Source: Pseudomonadota bacterium
Lineage (GTDB): Bacteria; Pseudomonadota; Alphaproteobacteria; Reyranellales; Reyranellaceae
NCBI GenBank assembly: GCA_023386865.1
Contig: JAEWIV010000115.1
Coordinates: 1 to 64,000 of the forward strand
DNA length: 64,000 nt
Direction: 5' to 3'
The translations under genes were made by a program, and so were the position numbers. Below, piece by piece: positions 16,973 to 25,750 of this stretch. The notes beneath the pieces are model-generated. The model saw only the letters and a program-made list of their open reading frames with translations. It had not been told where the DNA came from and made no database searches. Numbering within the stretch: the stretch's first letter is position 1; every line of letters begins with the position of its first letter.

Positions 16973-17954
16973 GGCCGACCTCAAGCGGACGCCAGCAGGT
17001 CCAGCGGCGCTCGCCCGACGCTTCCGTGGTCTCGGCCGGCTCGCGACGACAAATCTCGGCGGCGCGCGTGCAGCGCGGCGCGAAGCGGCAGCCCGCCGGC
17101 GGATCGATCAGCATGGGCGGCCGCCCCTGGATGGCCTGCAGTCGCGTATGCGGCGGGTCGGCGAGGCGCGGCGCCGACTGCATCAGCGCCGCCGTATAGG
17201 GCATGCGGGGCGCCCTCAGCAAGTCGGCGGTCTGGCCGTGCTCGACGATGCGCCCGGCATACATGACAGCGACTTCGTCGGCGACTCCCGCCACGACGCC
17301 GAGATTGTGGGTGATGAGGATCAGGGCCATGCCGCGCTTTTCCCGCTGCTCGCGCAGCAATCGCAGAATCTGCGCCTGCACGGTGACGTCGAGCGCCGTC
17401 GTCGGCTCGTCGGCAATCAGGAGCTTGGGATCGCAGGCAAGCGCGATGGCGATCATGACGCGCTGGCGCATGCCGCCCGACAGCTCATGGGGGAACGACC
17501 GCGCCCGCCGCTCGGGCGAGGGAATGCCGACGGAGGCCAACAGCTCGACAGCACGGCGTTGCGCTTCGGCCTTGCTCGAGCCGAAGTGCAGGCGGAGCAC
17601 CTGGCCGATCTGGTCGCCCACTCGCATCACCGGATTGAGCGACGTCATCGGATCCTGGAAGATCATGGCGATCTCCCGGCCGCGCAGCCGCCGCATCTCC
17701 TTTTCCGACAGGCCGCGCAGGTCGCGCCCGTCGAACAGTATCTGCCCGCCCGCCTTGTCGAGGACCGCGTCGGCGATCAGGCCCATGATCGACCGGGCGA
17801 GGATCGACTTGCCGCAGCCGGACTCGCCTACCAGGCCGAGCGTGCGTCCGGCGGCGAGATCGACGGAAACACCGTCGACCGCCCGCACCAGCCCGCGTGG
17901 CGTGCGGAGGTAGCTCTTGAGACCGCGGATCGAGAGCAGCGCGCCGGCGGTCAA
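16965..17954 (-). CDS. ABC transporter ATP-binding protein (DppD/OppD-like), TTG start
   Basis: A 329-residue ATPase: Walker A GESGCGKSI, signature [15 protein letters not shown], Walker [15 protein letters not shown]-loop ITHN and the C-terminal cysteine-rich CRFAPRCTRA domain. The family sequence begins at TTG 17954, whose last two bases overlap the TGA of the permease gene upstream (TTGA), with GAGGCGG a few bases before; the longer frame to 18059 lies within the permease gene. It pairs with the DppF-like subunit to power uptake. Confidence 0.92.
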   Translation of the reverse strand: MTAGALLSIRGLKSYLRTPRGLVRAVDGVSVDLAAGRTLGLVGESGCGKSILARSIMGLIADAVLDKAGGQILFDGRDLRGLSEKEMRRLRGREIAMIFQDPMTSLNPVMRVGDQIGQVLRLHFGSSKAEAQRRAVELLASVGIPSPERRARSFPHELSGGMRQRVMIAIALACDPKLLIADEPTTALDVTVQAQILRLLREQREKRGMALILITHNLGVVAGVADEVAVMYAGRIVEHGQTADLLRAPRMPYTAALMQSAPRLADPPHTRLQAIQGRPPMLIDPPAGCRFAPRCTRAAEICRREPAETTEASGERRWTCWRPLEVGHA

Positions 17955-18817
17955 AGCGCCGCCTCGCGCTGATCGATGCGACGCTGAAGCTGATCGCCCG
18001 CTACGTTGAGCGACAGCACGGTGAGGAAGAGGAAAAGCGACGGCCCGAACACGGCCCACGGCGCGTCGAGCAGGTTGGCCCGCTCGGCCGCCACCATTCC
18101 GCCCAGAGTCGGCTGCGGCGGCGGAACGCTGAGGCCAAGAAAACTCAGCGCCGCCTCGCCGATGATCGCGACCGCCACCATCAGCATGCCGTAGGCGATC
18201 AGCGGCGCCACGAGATTAGGCAGGATCTCCTGCAGCAGGATTCGGCCGTTCCGCATGCCCATGGCACGGGCCGCCAGCACGAACTCGCGGTCGGCCAGGC
18301 TCAGCGTGTTGGCCCGGGTGATGCGCGCGAAGGCCGGCACGAACAGCAGCCCGAGCGTGAAGATCACCAGGCCCAGGGACGGCCCCGCGTAGGACATGAT
18401 GGCGATGGCGAGCACCAGCGGCGGGAACGACAGGATCAGGGTCATCGCCGCGGAGATCCAGAAATCGACTCGCCCGCGGAAAAAGCCGGACACGAGGCCG
18501 AGCGCGCCGCCCAACGCGAACCCGAACAGCACCGAGCCCAGGCCGACGACGAGCGAGACGCGCAATCCCAGGATCGAGCGGGCGAGCACGTCGCGACCCA
18601 GCGAATCGGTGCCGAAGAGGTTCGTCGGCGACGGTGACTGCAGCGTACGCAACAGGGACTGGCGGAACGGGTCCGGCATCGGCAGGTAGGCGGAGAAGAT
18701 CGTCGCCAGCGCGGCGGCGCCCAGCCAGAGCACGGGCAGCGACACGGACAAGGACAGGCGGGAGCGCCGGACGGCCGCCGGCGCAGCAACCGGCGTTTCA
18801 GCGGCTTGCGTGGTCAA
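17951..18817 (-). CDS. ABC transporter permease (DppC/OppC-like)
   Basis: A 288-residue inner-membrane permease with an N-terminal helix near 28-48 followed by the DSLGRDVLARSILGLR block and five further membrane segments. The EAA-loop region (NTLSLADREFVLAARAMGM) and the C-terminal ALSFLGLSVPPPQPTLG signature are typical of DppC. It overlaps the upstream DppB-like gene by 20 nt. Confidence 0.92.
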   Translation of the reverse strand: MTTQAAETPVAAPAAVRRSRLSLSVSLPVLWLGAAALATIFSAYLPMPDPFRQSLLRTLQSPSPTNLFGTDSLGRDVLARSILGLRVSLVVGLGSVLFGFALGGALGLVSGFFRGRVDFWISAAMTLILSFPPLVLAIAIMSYAGPSLGLVIFTLGLLFVPAFARITRANTLSLADREFVLAARAMGMRNGRILLQEILPNLVAPLIAYGMLMVAVAIIGEAALSFLGLSVPPPQPTLGGMVAAERANLLDAPWAVFGPSLFLFLTVLSLNVAGDQLQRRIDQREAAL

Positions 18818-19754
18818 TTCTTACCCTCGGATCCAGCATGACGTAAAGGACGTCGACGGCGAAATTGATCAGCACGAAGAACACGCCGACGAATAGCACG
18901 ACGCCCTGAACGACGAGGTACTCGCGCTGATAGATGCCGTCGACCAGAAGCTGGCCAATGCCGGGCAACCCGAACAGGACCTCGACGATCACCGCGCCGC
19001 CGATCAGGCGGCCCATGTTGATGCCGACGACGGTGATCAGGCTGAACGAGGACGGCCGTAGCGCATGCCCGAGCAGGATTCGCCACGGCGGCAGGCCGAT
19101 GGCACGGGCCAGGGATATGAAGTTCTGCTGCAAGGTCTGGATCATGTCGCTGCGCAGCAGCCGCATGTAGAGCGGGAACTCAAACAGCCCAAGTGTCAGG
19201 ATCGGCAGCAGCATGGTGTGCAGGTTGCGCCAGACGCCCTCGCTCAGCGGCACGTAACCGGTCGCCGGAAACAGGTTAATCTGCAGGGCGAAGACGTAGA
19301 TCAGGATGATGCCGATCAGGAAGGGCGGCGTGGAGATGAGCGCCAGGGCGGCCGCGAGGGCGCTGCGGTCGGCAAGGCCGCGCGCACGATAGGCGGTGTA
19401 GATGCCGACCGGCAGAGCAAGCCCCAGCGCCACGACCTGGGCGCCGATCAGCAGCTCGAGGGTGACGGGAAAGCGTCCCAGGATCGCCCCCAGCACCGGC
19501 TCGTTGGCGCGGAACGACTGGCCAAGGTCGCCCCGCAGGACGTTGCCGAGCCAATCCAGGTAGCGTTCCGACAGCGGCAGGTCGAGGCCGAGGCGGGCCC
19601 GCATCGCCGCGATCGATTCAACGGTGGCCGTTTCGCCGAGGATGGCCAGCGCGGGATCACCCGGTGCCAGGTTCATCAGCAGGAACGCGACCAGCGAAAC
19701 CGCCAGAAGAATTCCCGCCAGCGCTCCGAGCTGGCGCAGCAGCTTCGCCGCCAC
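18798..19754 (-). CDS. ABC transporter permease (DppB/OppB-like), GTG start
   Basis: A 318-residue permease with the N-terminal helix (about 10-30), FLLMNLAPGDPALAILG motif and a six-helix core. The IGLPPWRILLGHALRPSS segment is the cytoplasmic coupling loop, and the end FAVDVLYVMLDPRVR is characteristic of DppB. Translation starts at GTG 19754, immediately after the TAG of the substrate-binding protein gene. Confidence 0.92.
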   Translation of the reverse strand: MAAKLLRQLGALAGILLAVSLVAFLLMNLAPGDPALAILGETATVESIAAMRARLGLDLPLSERYLDWLGNVLRGDLGQSFRANEPVLGAILGRFPVTLELLIGAQVVALGLALPVGIYTAYRARGLADRSALAAALALISTPPFLIGIILIYVFALQINLFPATGYVPLSEGVWRNLHTMLLPILTLGLFEFPLYMRLLRSDMIQTLQQNFISLARAIGLPPWRILLGHALRPSSFSLITVVGINMGRLIGGAVIVEVLFGLPGIGQLLVDGIYQREYLVVQGVVLFVGVFFVLINFAVDVLYVMLDPRVRIDHASR

Positions 19755-21296
19755 CTACTCCACCCAGGCGGTGTGCAACCTCATGACCCCGTCGGCTACG
19801 TTGGGGCCGGCATGCACCTTGGCCGACATCACGATGTGGAAGGTCGCGTAGAAGAGGAAGAGGTAGGGCACTTCGTCGGCGAGCAGCCTCGAGGCCTCGT
19901 CGTAGACCTTCTTGCGCTGGTCCCGATCCAGCGTCGTGCGCCCCTTCTCCAGGAGCTCGTCCATGCGCGGATTGGTGAACTGCGTGTAGTTCGACGAGAC
20001 TTGGTTGGCGAAGGACGAGTGAAAGGCCCTGTAGAGGTTTAGGTCAGGATCGGGACGACCCGCCCATCGAAAGAACGACATCTGGAACGAGTGATTGATG
20101 GAATCGCGGATGAAACGCGCCTGCTCGATCTGCTTGATCTCGACGTTGACCCCGACCTCCTTCCACATCTCCTGCAGCGCCTGGGCCGCCAGGGCATTGT
20201 GGGGGGACGTCGACACGCCGAGCACGAAGGACACCGGCTTGCCATACTCCTTGAGCAGGGAACGCGCCTTGGCGACGTCGTACTTCGGGAAGTTGTCGAC
20301 TTGCCCGTGCGCCCACATACCCGGTCCGATGAGGCTGTCGGCGATTGGATACTGATCCTGATAGATTGCCTTGATGAACAGCCGCCGGTCGGTTGCGTGA
20401 GCTACCGCGCGCCGCACCCGGACGTCGTCAAAAGGAGCGGTCCGCGTGTTCATCATCAGGAAGTTCGTACCCAAGCCGGCGCCGGTCATGACCTTCAGCT
20501 TGTTGTTGGCTTTCGCTTGCACGACGAAGCGGGGGCTGGGCGACTGCATCGCGTCGATCGTGCCGGACAGTAGCGAGGTCTGGCGGCTCTCTTCATTCGC
20601 CAAAGGTAGGAACACCACGCGATCGAGATAGGGCTGCTGCTTGCGCCAGTAGTCAGGATTGCGCTCGACCACGATCTTGTGGCCCTGCTGCCATTCTTTC
20701 ATCACGAACGGCCCAGTGCCGACGGGACGTTGCGCGATCGACTTCTCGTCGGCCTTGGCCGCGGTCGGGGAGATCATCAGGCCGGCCGCGTCCGAGAGGA
20801 TGGCCGGCAACACCGCATCGGGACGATTGAGAGTGAACTCGACCGTGCGCGGATCGAGTGCCTTGACGCCGACGATGCTGTCGAGGTTGGCGAGACAACG
20901 GCAAGCGTTCTTGGGATCGCGCACCCGCTCGAGATTGAAGACCACGGCGTCGGCGTTGAACGGCGTTCCGTCGTGGAACTTGACGCCCTCGCGCAGCTTG
21001 ACGAGATAGATCTTGCCGCCCTCGCGCACCTCGTAGCCCTCGGCCAGCACGGGCACGATGTTACCCTTGTCGTCGAAGTCGAACAGCGGATCCATGACGG
21101 CGAGCCCGACCTGGCGCTCGACCAACGCCGTCACGCGCAGCGGGTCGAGGCTCGGAAAGTCCGCTTCGAGAGCGAGTGTTAGGGTACCGCCGCGCTTGGG
21201 CGATTCGGCACCTGCCGGTCCGCCCGCCGGCCCGAATGCGACGGCGAGAATCGCGAGCAACAGCGCCTTGCCGCCCCCTGAACTGCGAACGGGCAT
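19755..21296 (-). CDS. Extracellular solute-binding protein, family 5 (peptide/nickel type)
   Basis: A 513-residue periplasmic binding protein with a signal peptide of about 30 residues (cleavage near AGGPAGA) and the family-5 start KRGGTLTLALEADFPSLDP. The block DGTPFNADAVVFNLERV is also typical. It presents the substrate to the DppBCDF-like importer encoded downstream. Start: ATGs at 21299 and 21296 are adjacent; AGGGAGG favours the second. It is divergent from the GntR regulator gene, with a candidate operator between them. Ligands of this family range from peptides to opines and xenobiotics. Confidence 0.92.
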   Translation of the reverse strand: MPVRSSGGGKALLLAILAVAFGPAGGPAGAESPKRGGTLTLALEADFPSLDPLRVTALVERQVGLAVMDPLFDFDDKGNIVPVLAEGYEVREGGKIYLVKLREGVKFHDGTPFNADAVVFNLERVRDPKNACRCLANLDSIVGVKALDPRTVEFTLNRPDAVLPAILSDAAGLMISPTAAKADEKSIAQRPVGTGPFVMKEWQQGHKIVVERNPDYWRKQQPYLDRVVFLPLANEESRQTSLLSGTIDAMQSPSPRFVVQAKANNKLKVMTGAGLGTNFLMMNTRTAPFDDVRVRRAVAHATDRRLFIKAIYQDQYPIADSLIGPGMWAHGQVDNFPKYDVAKARSLLKEYGKPVSFVLGVSTSPHNALAAQALQEMWKEVGVNVEIKQIEQARFIRDSINHSFQMSFFRWAGRPDPDLNLYRAFHSSFANQVSSNYTQFTNPRMDELLEKGRTTLDRDQRKKVYDEASRLLADEVPYLFLFYATFHIVMSAKVHAGPNVADGVMRLHTAWVE

Positions 21297-21356
21297 CATT
21301 CCCTCCCTGACGTGGCTTTTGCATCGATTTTTCGGCATCTTCCCAACCCGTTGGAG

Positions 21357-21368
21357 ATTGTCAACAAT
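21357..21368. promoter_or_regulatory. Candidate GntR operator (site 1)
   Basis: ATTGTCAACAAT, an inverted repeat with 5-nt arms and a 2-nt centre, lies between the ABC importer operon and the divergent GntR gene. A second half-site ATTGTC follows at 21372. It fits the consensus AWTGTCRACAWT shared with the palindrome beside the paralogous GntR gene (26833-26844). Confidence 0.5.
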
Positions 21369-21439
21369 CGGATTGTCAGTGGACGTTTCGCACAGTAATG
21401 TTCGAGTTAATTGTCCACCTCCACTTCGCAGAGGAGCGC

Positions 21440-22183
21440 GTGAATTCGCCAACAGCGGCCAGAGCCTGGGAGGGCTCCGTCTTCGCGTATCGATTGCTGG
21501 GCGACTGCGCGCCGCTCACGCTCACGCTTCCGGAGCAGATCGCGGCGGGGATCGGCGAGAGGATCTTCGCCGACGTCTATGCGCCAGGAGCCCGCATCGT
21601 CGAGCAGGACCTCGCCCAGGAGTTCGCGACGTCGCGCGGCCCGGTTCGCGAGGCGCTGCGCATCCTCGAACGCGAGGGGCTGGTCCGCATCCATGCCAGG
21701 CGCGGCGCCCAGGTGACGCTGCTCACGGAACAGGAGGTCCGCGACGTCTTCGAGGTCCGGGCGGCCTTGCTGCGAATCGTCTCGGAGCGCCTCGTGCAGT
21801 CGCGCTCCCTGGCTGCGATCAGCCTGCTCGAGAACGGCGTTACCGATCTCGAACGATATGCCGCCGATCCGGCCTCCGGCCGCCTGTATGCGGACACGAC
21901 CTTTCGACTGGCCCTCAGCGCGGTCCGCCTCGTCGGCAACGCGACGCTCACCAACGTGCTCACGTCGCTCTCCCTCCAGACCCTGCGTTACACGCGGCTG
22001 GGGCTCGCCTCCGCAGCGAGGCGCAAGCAGTCGCTGAAGCTCTGGCGCGAGGCGCTGGCCGCGATGAAGGCGGGCGACGCCAAGCGTGCGGGCGACCTGG
22101 TGGTGGAGCGCGTGGAGCGCTCGCGTGACGAAGTCGTGCGGCAGCTCGCGGTGGCCGCGTCGCCCAGGATCGCGGCGGCCTGA
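21440..22183 (+). CDS. GntR-family regulator (FadR subgroup, FCD-like)
   Basis: A GntR regulator of 247 residues if it begins at GTG 21440, which has GAGGAG upstream; an ATG at 21398 is the alternative. The winged helix-turn-helix spans about residues 25-95 (IGERIFADVYAPGARIVEQD, then TSRGPVREALRILEREGLV) and is followed by a helical effector domain. It is divergent from the ABC importer operon and likely controls it. Strong similarity to the regulator at 26912-27613, including the RRGAQVTLLTEQEVRDVFEVRA block, shows a duplication. Confidence 0.9.
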   Translation: MNSPTAARAWEGSVFAYRLLGDCAPLTLTLPEQIAAGIGERIFADVYAPGARIVEQDLAQEFATSRGPVREALRILEREGLVRIHARRGAQVTLLTEQEVRDVFEVRAALLRIVSERLVQSRSLAAISLLENGVTDLERYAADPASGRLYADTTFRLALSAVRLVGNATLTNVLTSLSLQTLRYTRLGLASAARRKQSLKLWREALAAMKAGDAKRAGDLVVERVERSRDEVVRQLAVAASPRIAAA

Positions 22184-22201
22184 GCCCGGGGTCCGGCCGC
22201 C

Positions 22202-22219
22202 GGGCACCTTGGCGTGCCC
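22202..22219. terminator. Hairpin between convergent genes, possible terminator
   Basis: GGGCAC and GTGCCC form a perfect 6-bp stem with the loop CTTGGC in the 41-nt gap between the GntR gene and the amidohydrolase locus, whose stop codons converge. No U-tract follows, so an intrinsic terminator is only a possibility. Confidence 0.35.
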
Positions 22220-22224
22220 CGTGT

Positions 22225-23702
22225 TCAAGCGGGCCGCAACGCTTCCGCCCGCGGAACCGTGATTCCGCCAGGCCGCTGCTCCACTGCTGCCTCTACCGCC
22301 GTCCCTGCGAAGAAGCCGGGATTGAGGCTGCCATGCAGTTCGACGACGTTGTCGAAGGTGAAGGCGCGGAAGTCGTCGAGATCGATGTGCCCGTGCTCGA
22401 CCAGCTCGTAAGCTTCCTCAAGGACTCTGGCGATGTCGTCCACGTCCCAATGCCCGATGTCCGAACTGAACATCGCCTTCAGCTTGCTGCCCATGGGATT
22501 GAGCCCGGCATCGAAGGCCCCCGGCACGGTGGCGTCATCGGCCTCGCAGCCGAAGTAAAACGGATCGACAAACAGAGCCTTGAAGTCCTCGTCCGACGCG
22601 ATGCGGCATCGGGCGCATTCGTCGATCGTGGCGGGGTCCTCCGCGAAGCGCTCTATCCACTGCCGATCTTCTCCATTTTCGCGCATCTTGGCGCGGAACC
22701 GTCTGCTACCGTAGCGCTCGACGAGCTCGAGAAAGGCGGGCATGTCGAGACTTGCAGGGGCGAGGCGATCGAGCGCGGCGCGGTTTCTCTTGTGCCAGTG
22801 GCCGATTAAGTCGGCATAGAGGCTCACCGCCCATCCGACGCCTCCTTCGAGGAAGCCAAACTTGAGGCCGGGAAAACGTCTCGTCACCCCGCCGAAGAAC
22901 AACGCTTTCGCCGACGCTTCGTTGGCGGCGGCAAAATGACCGATGTGGTTGAAGTTGTAGTTGCTGATCGAGATGCGACTGCCCCAGCCCATGCTGCCGG
23001 TATGGACGGTGGGCGCGATCTTGAGCTCGATGCATTTGCGCCAGAACGGATCGTAGTCATGGGCGCTGTCGAGGGCCAGATTGTCGACCCATTGCGCCAG
23101 CGGAGCGAGGTCCGGCATCTCCTGGGCGACCTCATGGCGACCTTGTAGCCCAGCGCGCCGACGCAATGCTCGAGCTCCTCGATCCCTTCCTCCGGCGTAT
23201 GCATGGGAATGGCGGCGGCCGGCGTGAGACGGCGCCCGTGCGGGCGAAAGAGATCCGCCAGCATGCGATTCAAGGCCCTGCAGGCGGCCCGCCTCAGCTC
23301 AGCGCTCGAATCGCGCGGCATGGTCAACCCGAACGTCGGATAGACGATCGAGAAGTCGATGCCGATCTCGTCCATTCGATCGACCAGAAGCTCCGGCATC
23401 ATGGCCGTGGCGAGGTCGCGGGTGTTCCGGGTGGGTATTGCCCAGAAGGGCGGCCGCGTCGTGCGCCGGTCGCGGCGTTCCTCGGGCGTCTGGGCGTACC
23501 AGCCGCCGGCCGTCGAGTTCCGGTTCCCCTCCCCTGTCGCCGGGCGGTGGTGCCTGACCCAGCGGTCGCGCAGCTCCGGACCGGCAACGTCCTTCAGATA
23601 GTCCTCGAAGAGCGGAACGAACTCGACGACATGACCGTCGCCATCGACTACGGGATGCTTCAGCGCTGCACGAATCCTGGATGAACCTCGTTCTGAACGC
23701 AT
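22225..23702 (-). pseudogene. Amidohydrolase (aminocarboxymuconate-semialdehyde decarboxylase-like), frameshifted
   Basis: A TIM-barrel amidohydrolase split into two frames. The N-terminal part (23702 to about 23130) begins after GGGAGG with HPVVDGDGHVVE, the usual metal-binding opening, and ends near ALGYKVAM. The rest (about 23125 to 22225) continues in another frame with MPDLAPLAQWV, the AHDYDPFW block, and FSSDIGHWDVDD near the end. At the junction GGTCGCC occurs twice 11 nt apart, and the segment normally following KVAM appears to be missing, so a short deletion or duplication is likely. Either it is inactive or the frameshift is a sequencing error. Relatives decarboxylate or hydrolyse ring-cleavage products. 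Confidence 0.85.
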
Positions 23703-23748
23703 GCTAACCTCCCAATCGAACGGACAAGAGCTGCGACCCGCCGTCCGG

Positions 23749-24717
23749 TTAATCCACCTTGGCCCCCGCGAGCTCGACGACTTGACGCCACTTCATGATC
23801 TCCGCCTCGATGAAGCCCTTGGTGCCAACGGGTGTCGAGGATTGGCTGGCTTCCAGATTGAGGTTTTTCAGGCGCTCCGCCAGCGCCGGATCGGCCAGCG
23901 CCTTGTTCACGGCGGCATTGAGCCGCTTGACGATCTCCTTGGGCGTCCCGGCGGGGGCCACCACGACGTTCCACGTCCCGCCGACGAAATCTGGAAGTCC
24001 GGCCTCGGTCATGGTCGGGATCTCCGGCATCACCGTGCTGCGCCGGTCGGCCATCAGCCCGAGCGGCACGAGTTGCCCAGCCCGGATGTTCTCCATTACC
24101 GGCCCCAGCGTCCCGAACATGAAGGCATGGCGACCGGCCAGCAGATCCTGCAGCGCCGGCCCAGTGCCGCGGTAGGGGACGTGCAGTGCGTCGACGCCGG
24201 CCCGCTTCTTGAACATCTCGCCGGCCAAGTGATTGGTCGTGCCGTTGCCCGACGAAGGGTAGCTCCACTTTCCCGGCTCGGCCTTCAGCTTGGCGATCAG
24301 GCTGCTCAAGGTCTGCGGCTGCCCCGGCGGCACCAGCAGCGCGAGCGGCGCCAGCCCGACGAGGGCCACCGCCTCGAAGTCGCGCACGGGATCGTAGGGC
24401 AGGTCCTTGTAGAGGGAGATGTTGATGCCGTGGGTCGCGGCGGTCCCGAACAGGATAGTGTAGCCGTCGGGCCTCGACTTGGCGACCAGGTCGGTACCGA
24501 CGTTGCCGCCGGCCCCACCTTTGTTGTCGATCACCACCTGCTGGCCGAGATCGGCTGCCATACCGATGGCGACCACGCGGGCGATGAGATCGGTCGGCCC
24601 GCCGGGCGGGAACGGCACTACCATGCGGACGGGCCTGTCAGGATACTGTGCGAGGGCACTGCAGGTCAGAGCCAGCCACGTCACGACGGCGATCGGCAAC
24701 GACGACAGGCGGGGCAT
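23749..24717 (-). CDS. Bug-family tripartite tricarboxylate receptor (TctC-like) 1
   Basis: A 322-residue periplasmic receptor with a signal peptide ending TCSALAQ and the family opening YPDRPVRMVVPFPPGGPTD. Other Bug motifs: GGNVGTDLVAKSRPDGYT, HVPYRGTGPALQDLLAGR, and the C-terminal KWRQVVELAGAKVD. It starts at ATG 24717, one base after the stop of the second copy. No TctA/TctB membrane genes lie nearby, a common situation for Bug receptors. Ligands are usually carboxylates or amides. Confidence 0.93.
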   Translation of the reverse strand: MPRLSSLPIAVVTWLALTCSALAQYPDRPVRMVVPFPPGGPTDLIARVVAIGMAADLGQQVVIDNKGGAGGNVGTDLVAKSRPDGYTILFGTAATHGINISLYKDLPYDPVRDFEAVALVGLAPLALLVPPGQPQTLSSLIAKLKAEPGKWSYPSSGNGTTNHLAGEMFKKRAGVDALHVPYRGTGPALQDLLAGRHAFMFGTLGPVMENIRAGQLVPLGLMADRRSTVMPEIPTMTEAGLPDFVGGTWNVVVAPAGTPKEIVKRLNAAVNKALADPALAERLKNLNLEASQSSTPVGTKGFIEAEIMKWRQVVELAGAKVD

Positions 24718-24718
24718 G

Positions 24719-25687
24719 TCAATCGACCTTCGCGCCGGCAAGCAGCACGACTTCGCGCCACTTGGCGATCTCGGCCGTCACGAAGGCTCGGGTGCTGGCC
24801 GGCGTGGAGTTGGTCACGGCCTCGATGCCGAGCTGGCGCAGCCGGTCGGCGACTGCGGGATCGACGAGGGCCTTGTTCACCGCTGTGTTGAGCTTGTCGA
24901 CGATGTCCCTGGGCGTGCCGGCCGGCGCGGCAACCACATTCCAGGTGCCGCCGACGAAGTCGGCCAGGCCGGCCTCGGCGGTCGTCGGCACGTCGGTCAT
25001 CACCTGGCTACGCTTGTCGGCCATCACCGCCACGGCATGGAGCTTGCCCGCCTTGATCTGCTCGAGCGTGGTGCCGAACGAATCGAACATGAAGGCGACG
25101 CGGCCGGCCATGAGATCCTGCAGCGCGGGAGCCGAGCCGCGATAGGGCACGTGCTCGACCTCGAGGCCGGCCTTCTTCTTGAAGAGCTCGCCCGCCAGAT
25201 GGTTGGTCGTGCCGTTGCCCGAGGACGCGTAGCTCCACTTGCCCGGCTCGGCCTTGAGCTTGGCGACCAGCGCCTCGAGCGTGCGCGGCTGCCCGGGCGG
25301 CACCAGCAGCACCATGGGGACCAGGCCGGCCAGCGCCACGAGCTCGAAGTCCTTCAGCGGATCGTAGGGCAGGCTGGAGTACAGCGAAACGTTGATACCG
25401 TGCGTGGCGGCGGTGCCGAAGAGCAGCGTGTAGCCGTCGGGTCTCGCCTTCGCGACCATCTCGCTGCCGACCGTCCCGCCGGCCCCGGCCTTGTTCTCGA
25501 TCACGACCTGCTGGCCGAGCTGGCCGGCCAGGCCCGTCGCCAACACGCGCGCGAAGACATCGGTCGGACCGCCCGGCGGGAAGGGCACCACGAGCCTCAC
25601 CGGCTTGTCCGGGTACTGAGCCGAAGCGGCGCCGGCCGACACGGCTATGGCGAAGGCGGCGGCCAGCGCGCGCACGACCAATTTCAT
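24719..25687 (-). CDS. Bug-family tripartite tricarboxylate receptor (TctC-like) 2
   Basis: A 322-residue receptor, same length as its downstream neighbour and highly similar along the whole chain, showing a tandem duplication. The signal peptide ends AGAASAQ. AAGGGAGG precedes ATG 25687. Shared blocks include FGTAATHGIN-SLY and SSGNGTTNHLAGE. Differences cluster around the ligand cleft (for example FMFDSFGTTLEQ versus FMFGTLGPVMEN), so the copies may bind different ligands. It follows the TauD-like dioxygenase by 63 nt. Confidence 0.93.
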   Translation of the reverse strand: MKLVVRALAAAFAIAVSAGAASAQYPDKPVRLVVPFPPGGPTDVFARVLATGLAGQLGQQVVIENKAGAGGTVGSEMVAKARPDGYTLLFGTAATHGINVSLYSSLPYDPLKDFELVALAGLVPMVLLVPPGQPRTLEALVAKLKAEPGKWSYASSGNGTTNHLAGELFKKKAGLEVEHVPYRGSAPALQDLMAGRVAFMFDSFGTTLEQIKAGKLHAVAVMADKRSQVMTDVPTTAEAGLADFVGGTWNVVAAPAGTPRDIVDKLNTAVNKALVDPAVADRLRQLGIEAVTNSTPASTRAFVTAEIAKWREVVLLAGAKVD

Positions 25688-25750
25688 TGTTGCCTCCCTT
25701 TTCTTGTCTTGCGTTCTGCTTTGGCTGCGTCGGACCGCGGTCGGCAGCGA

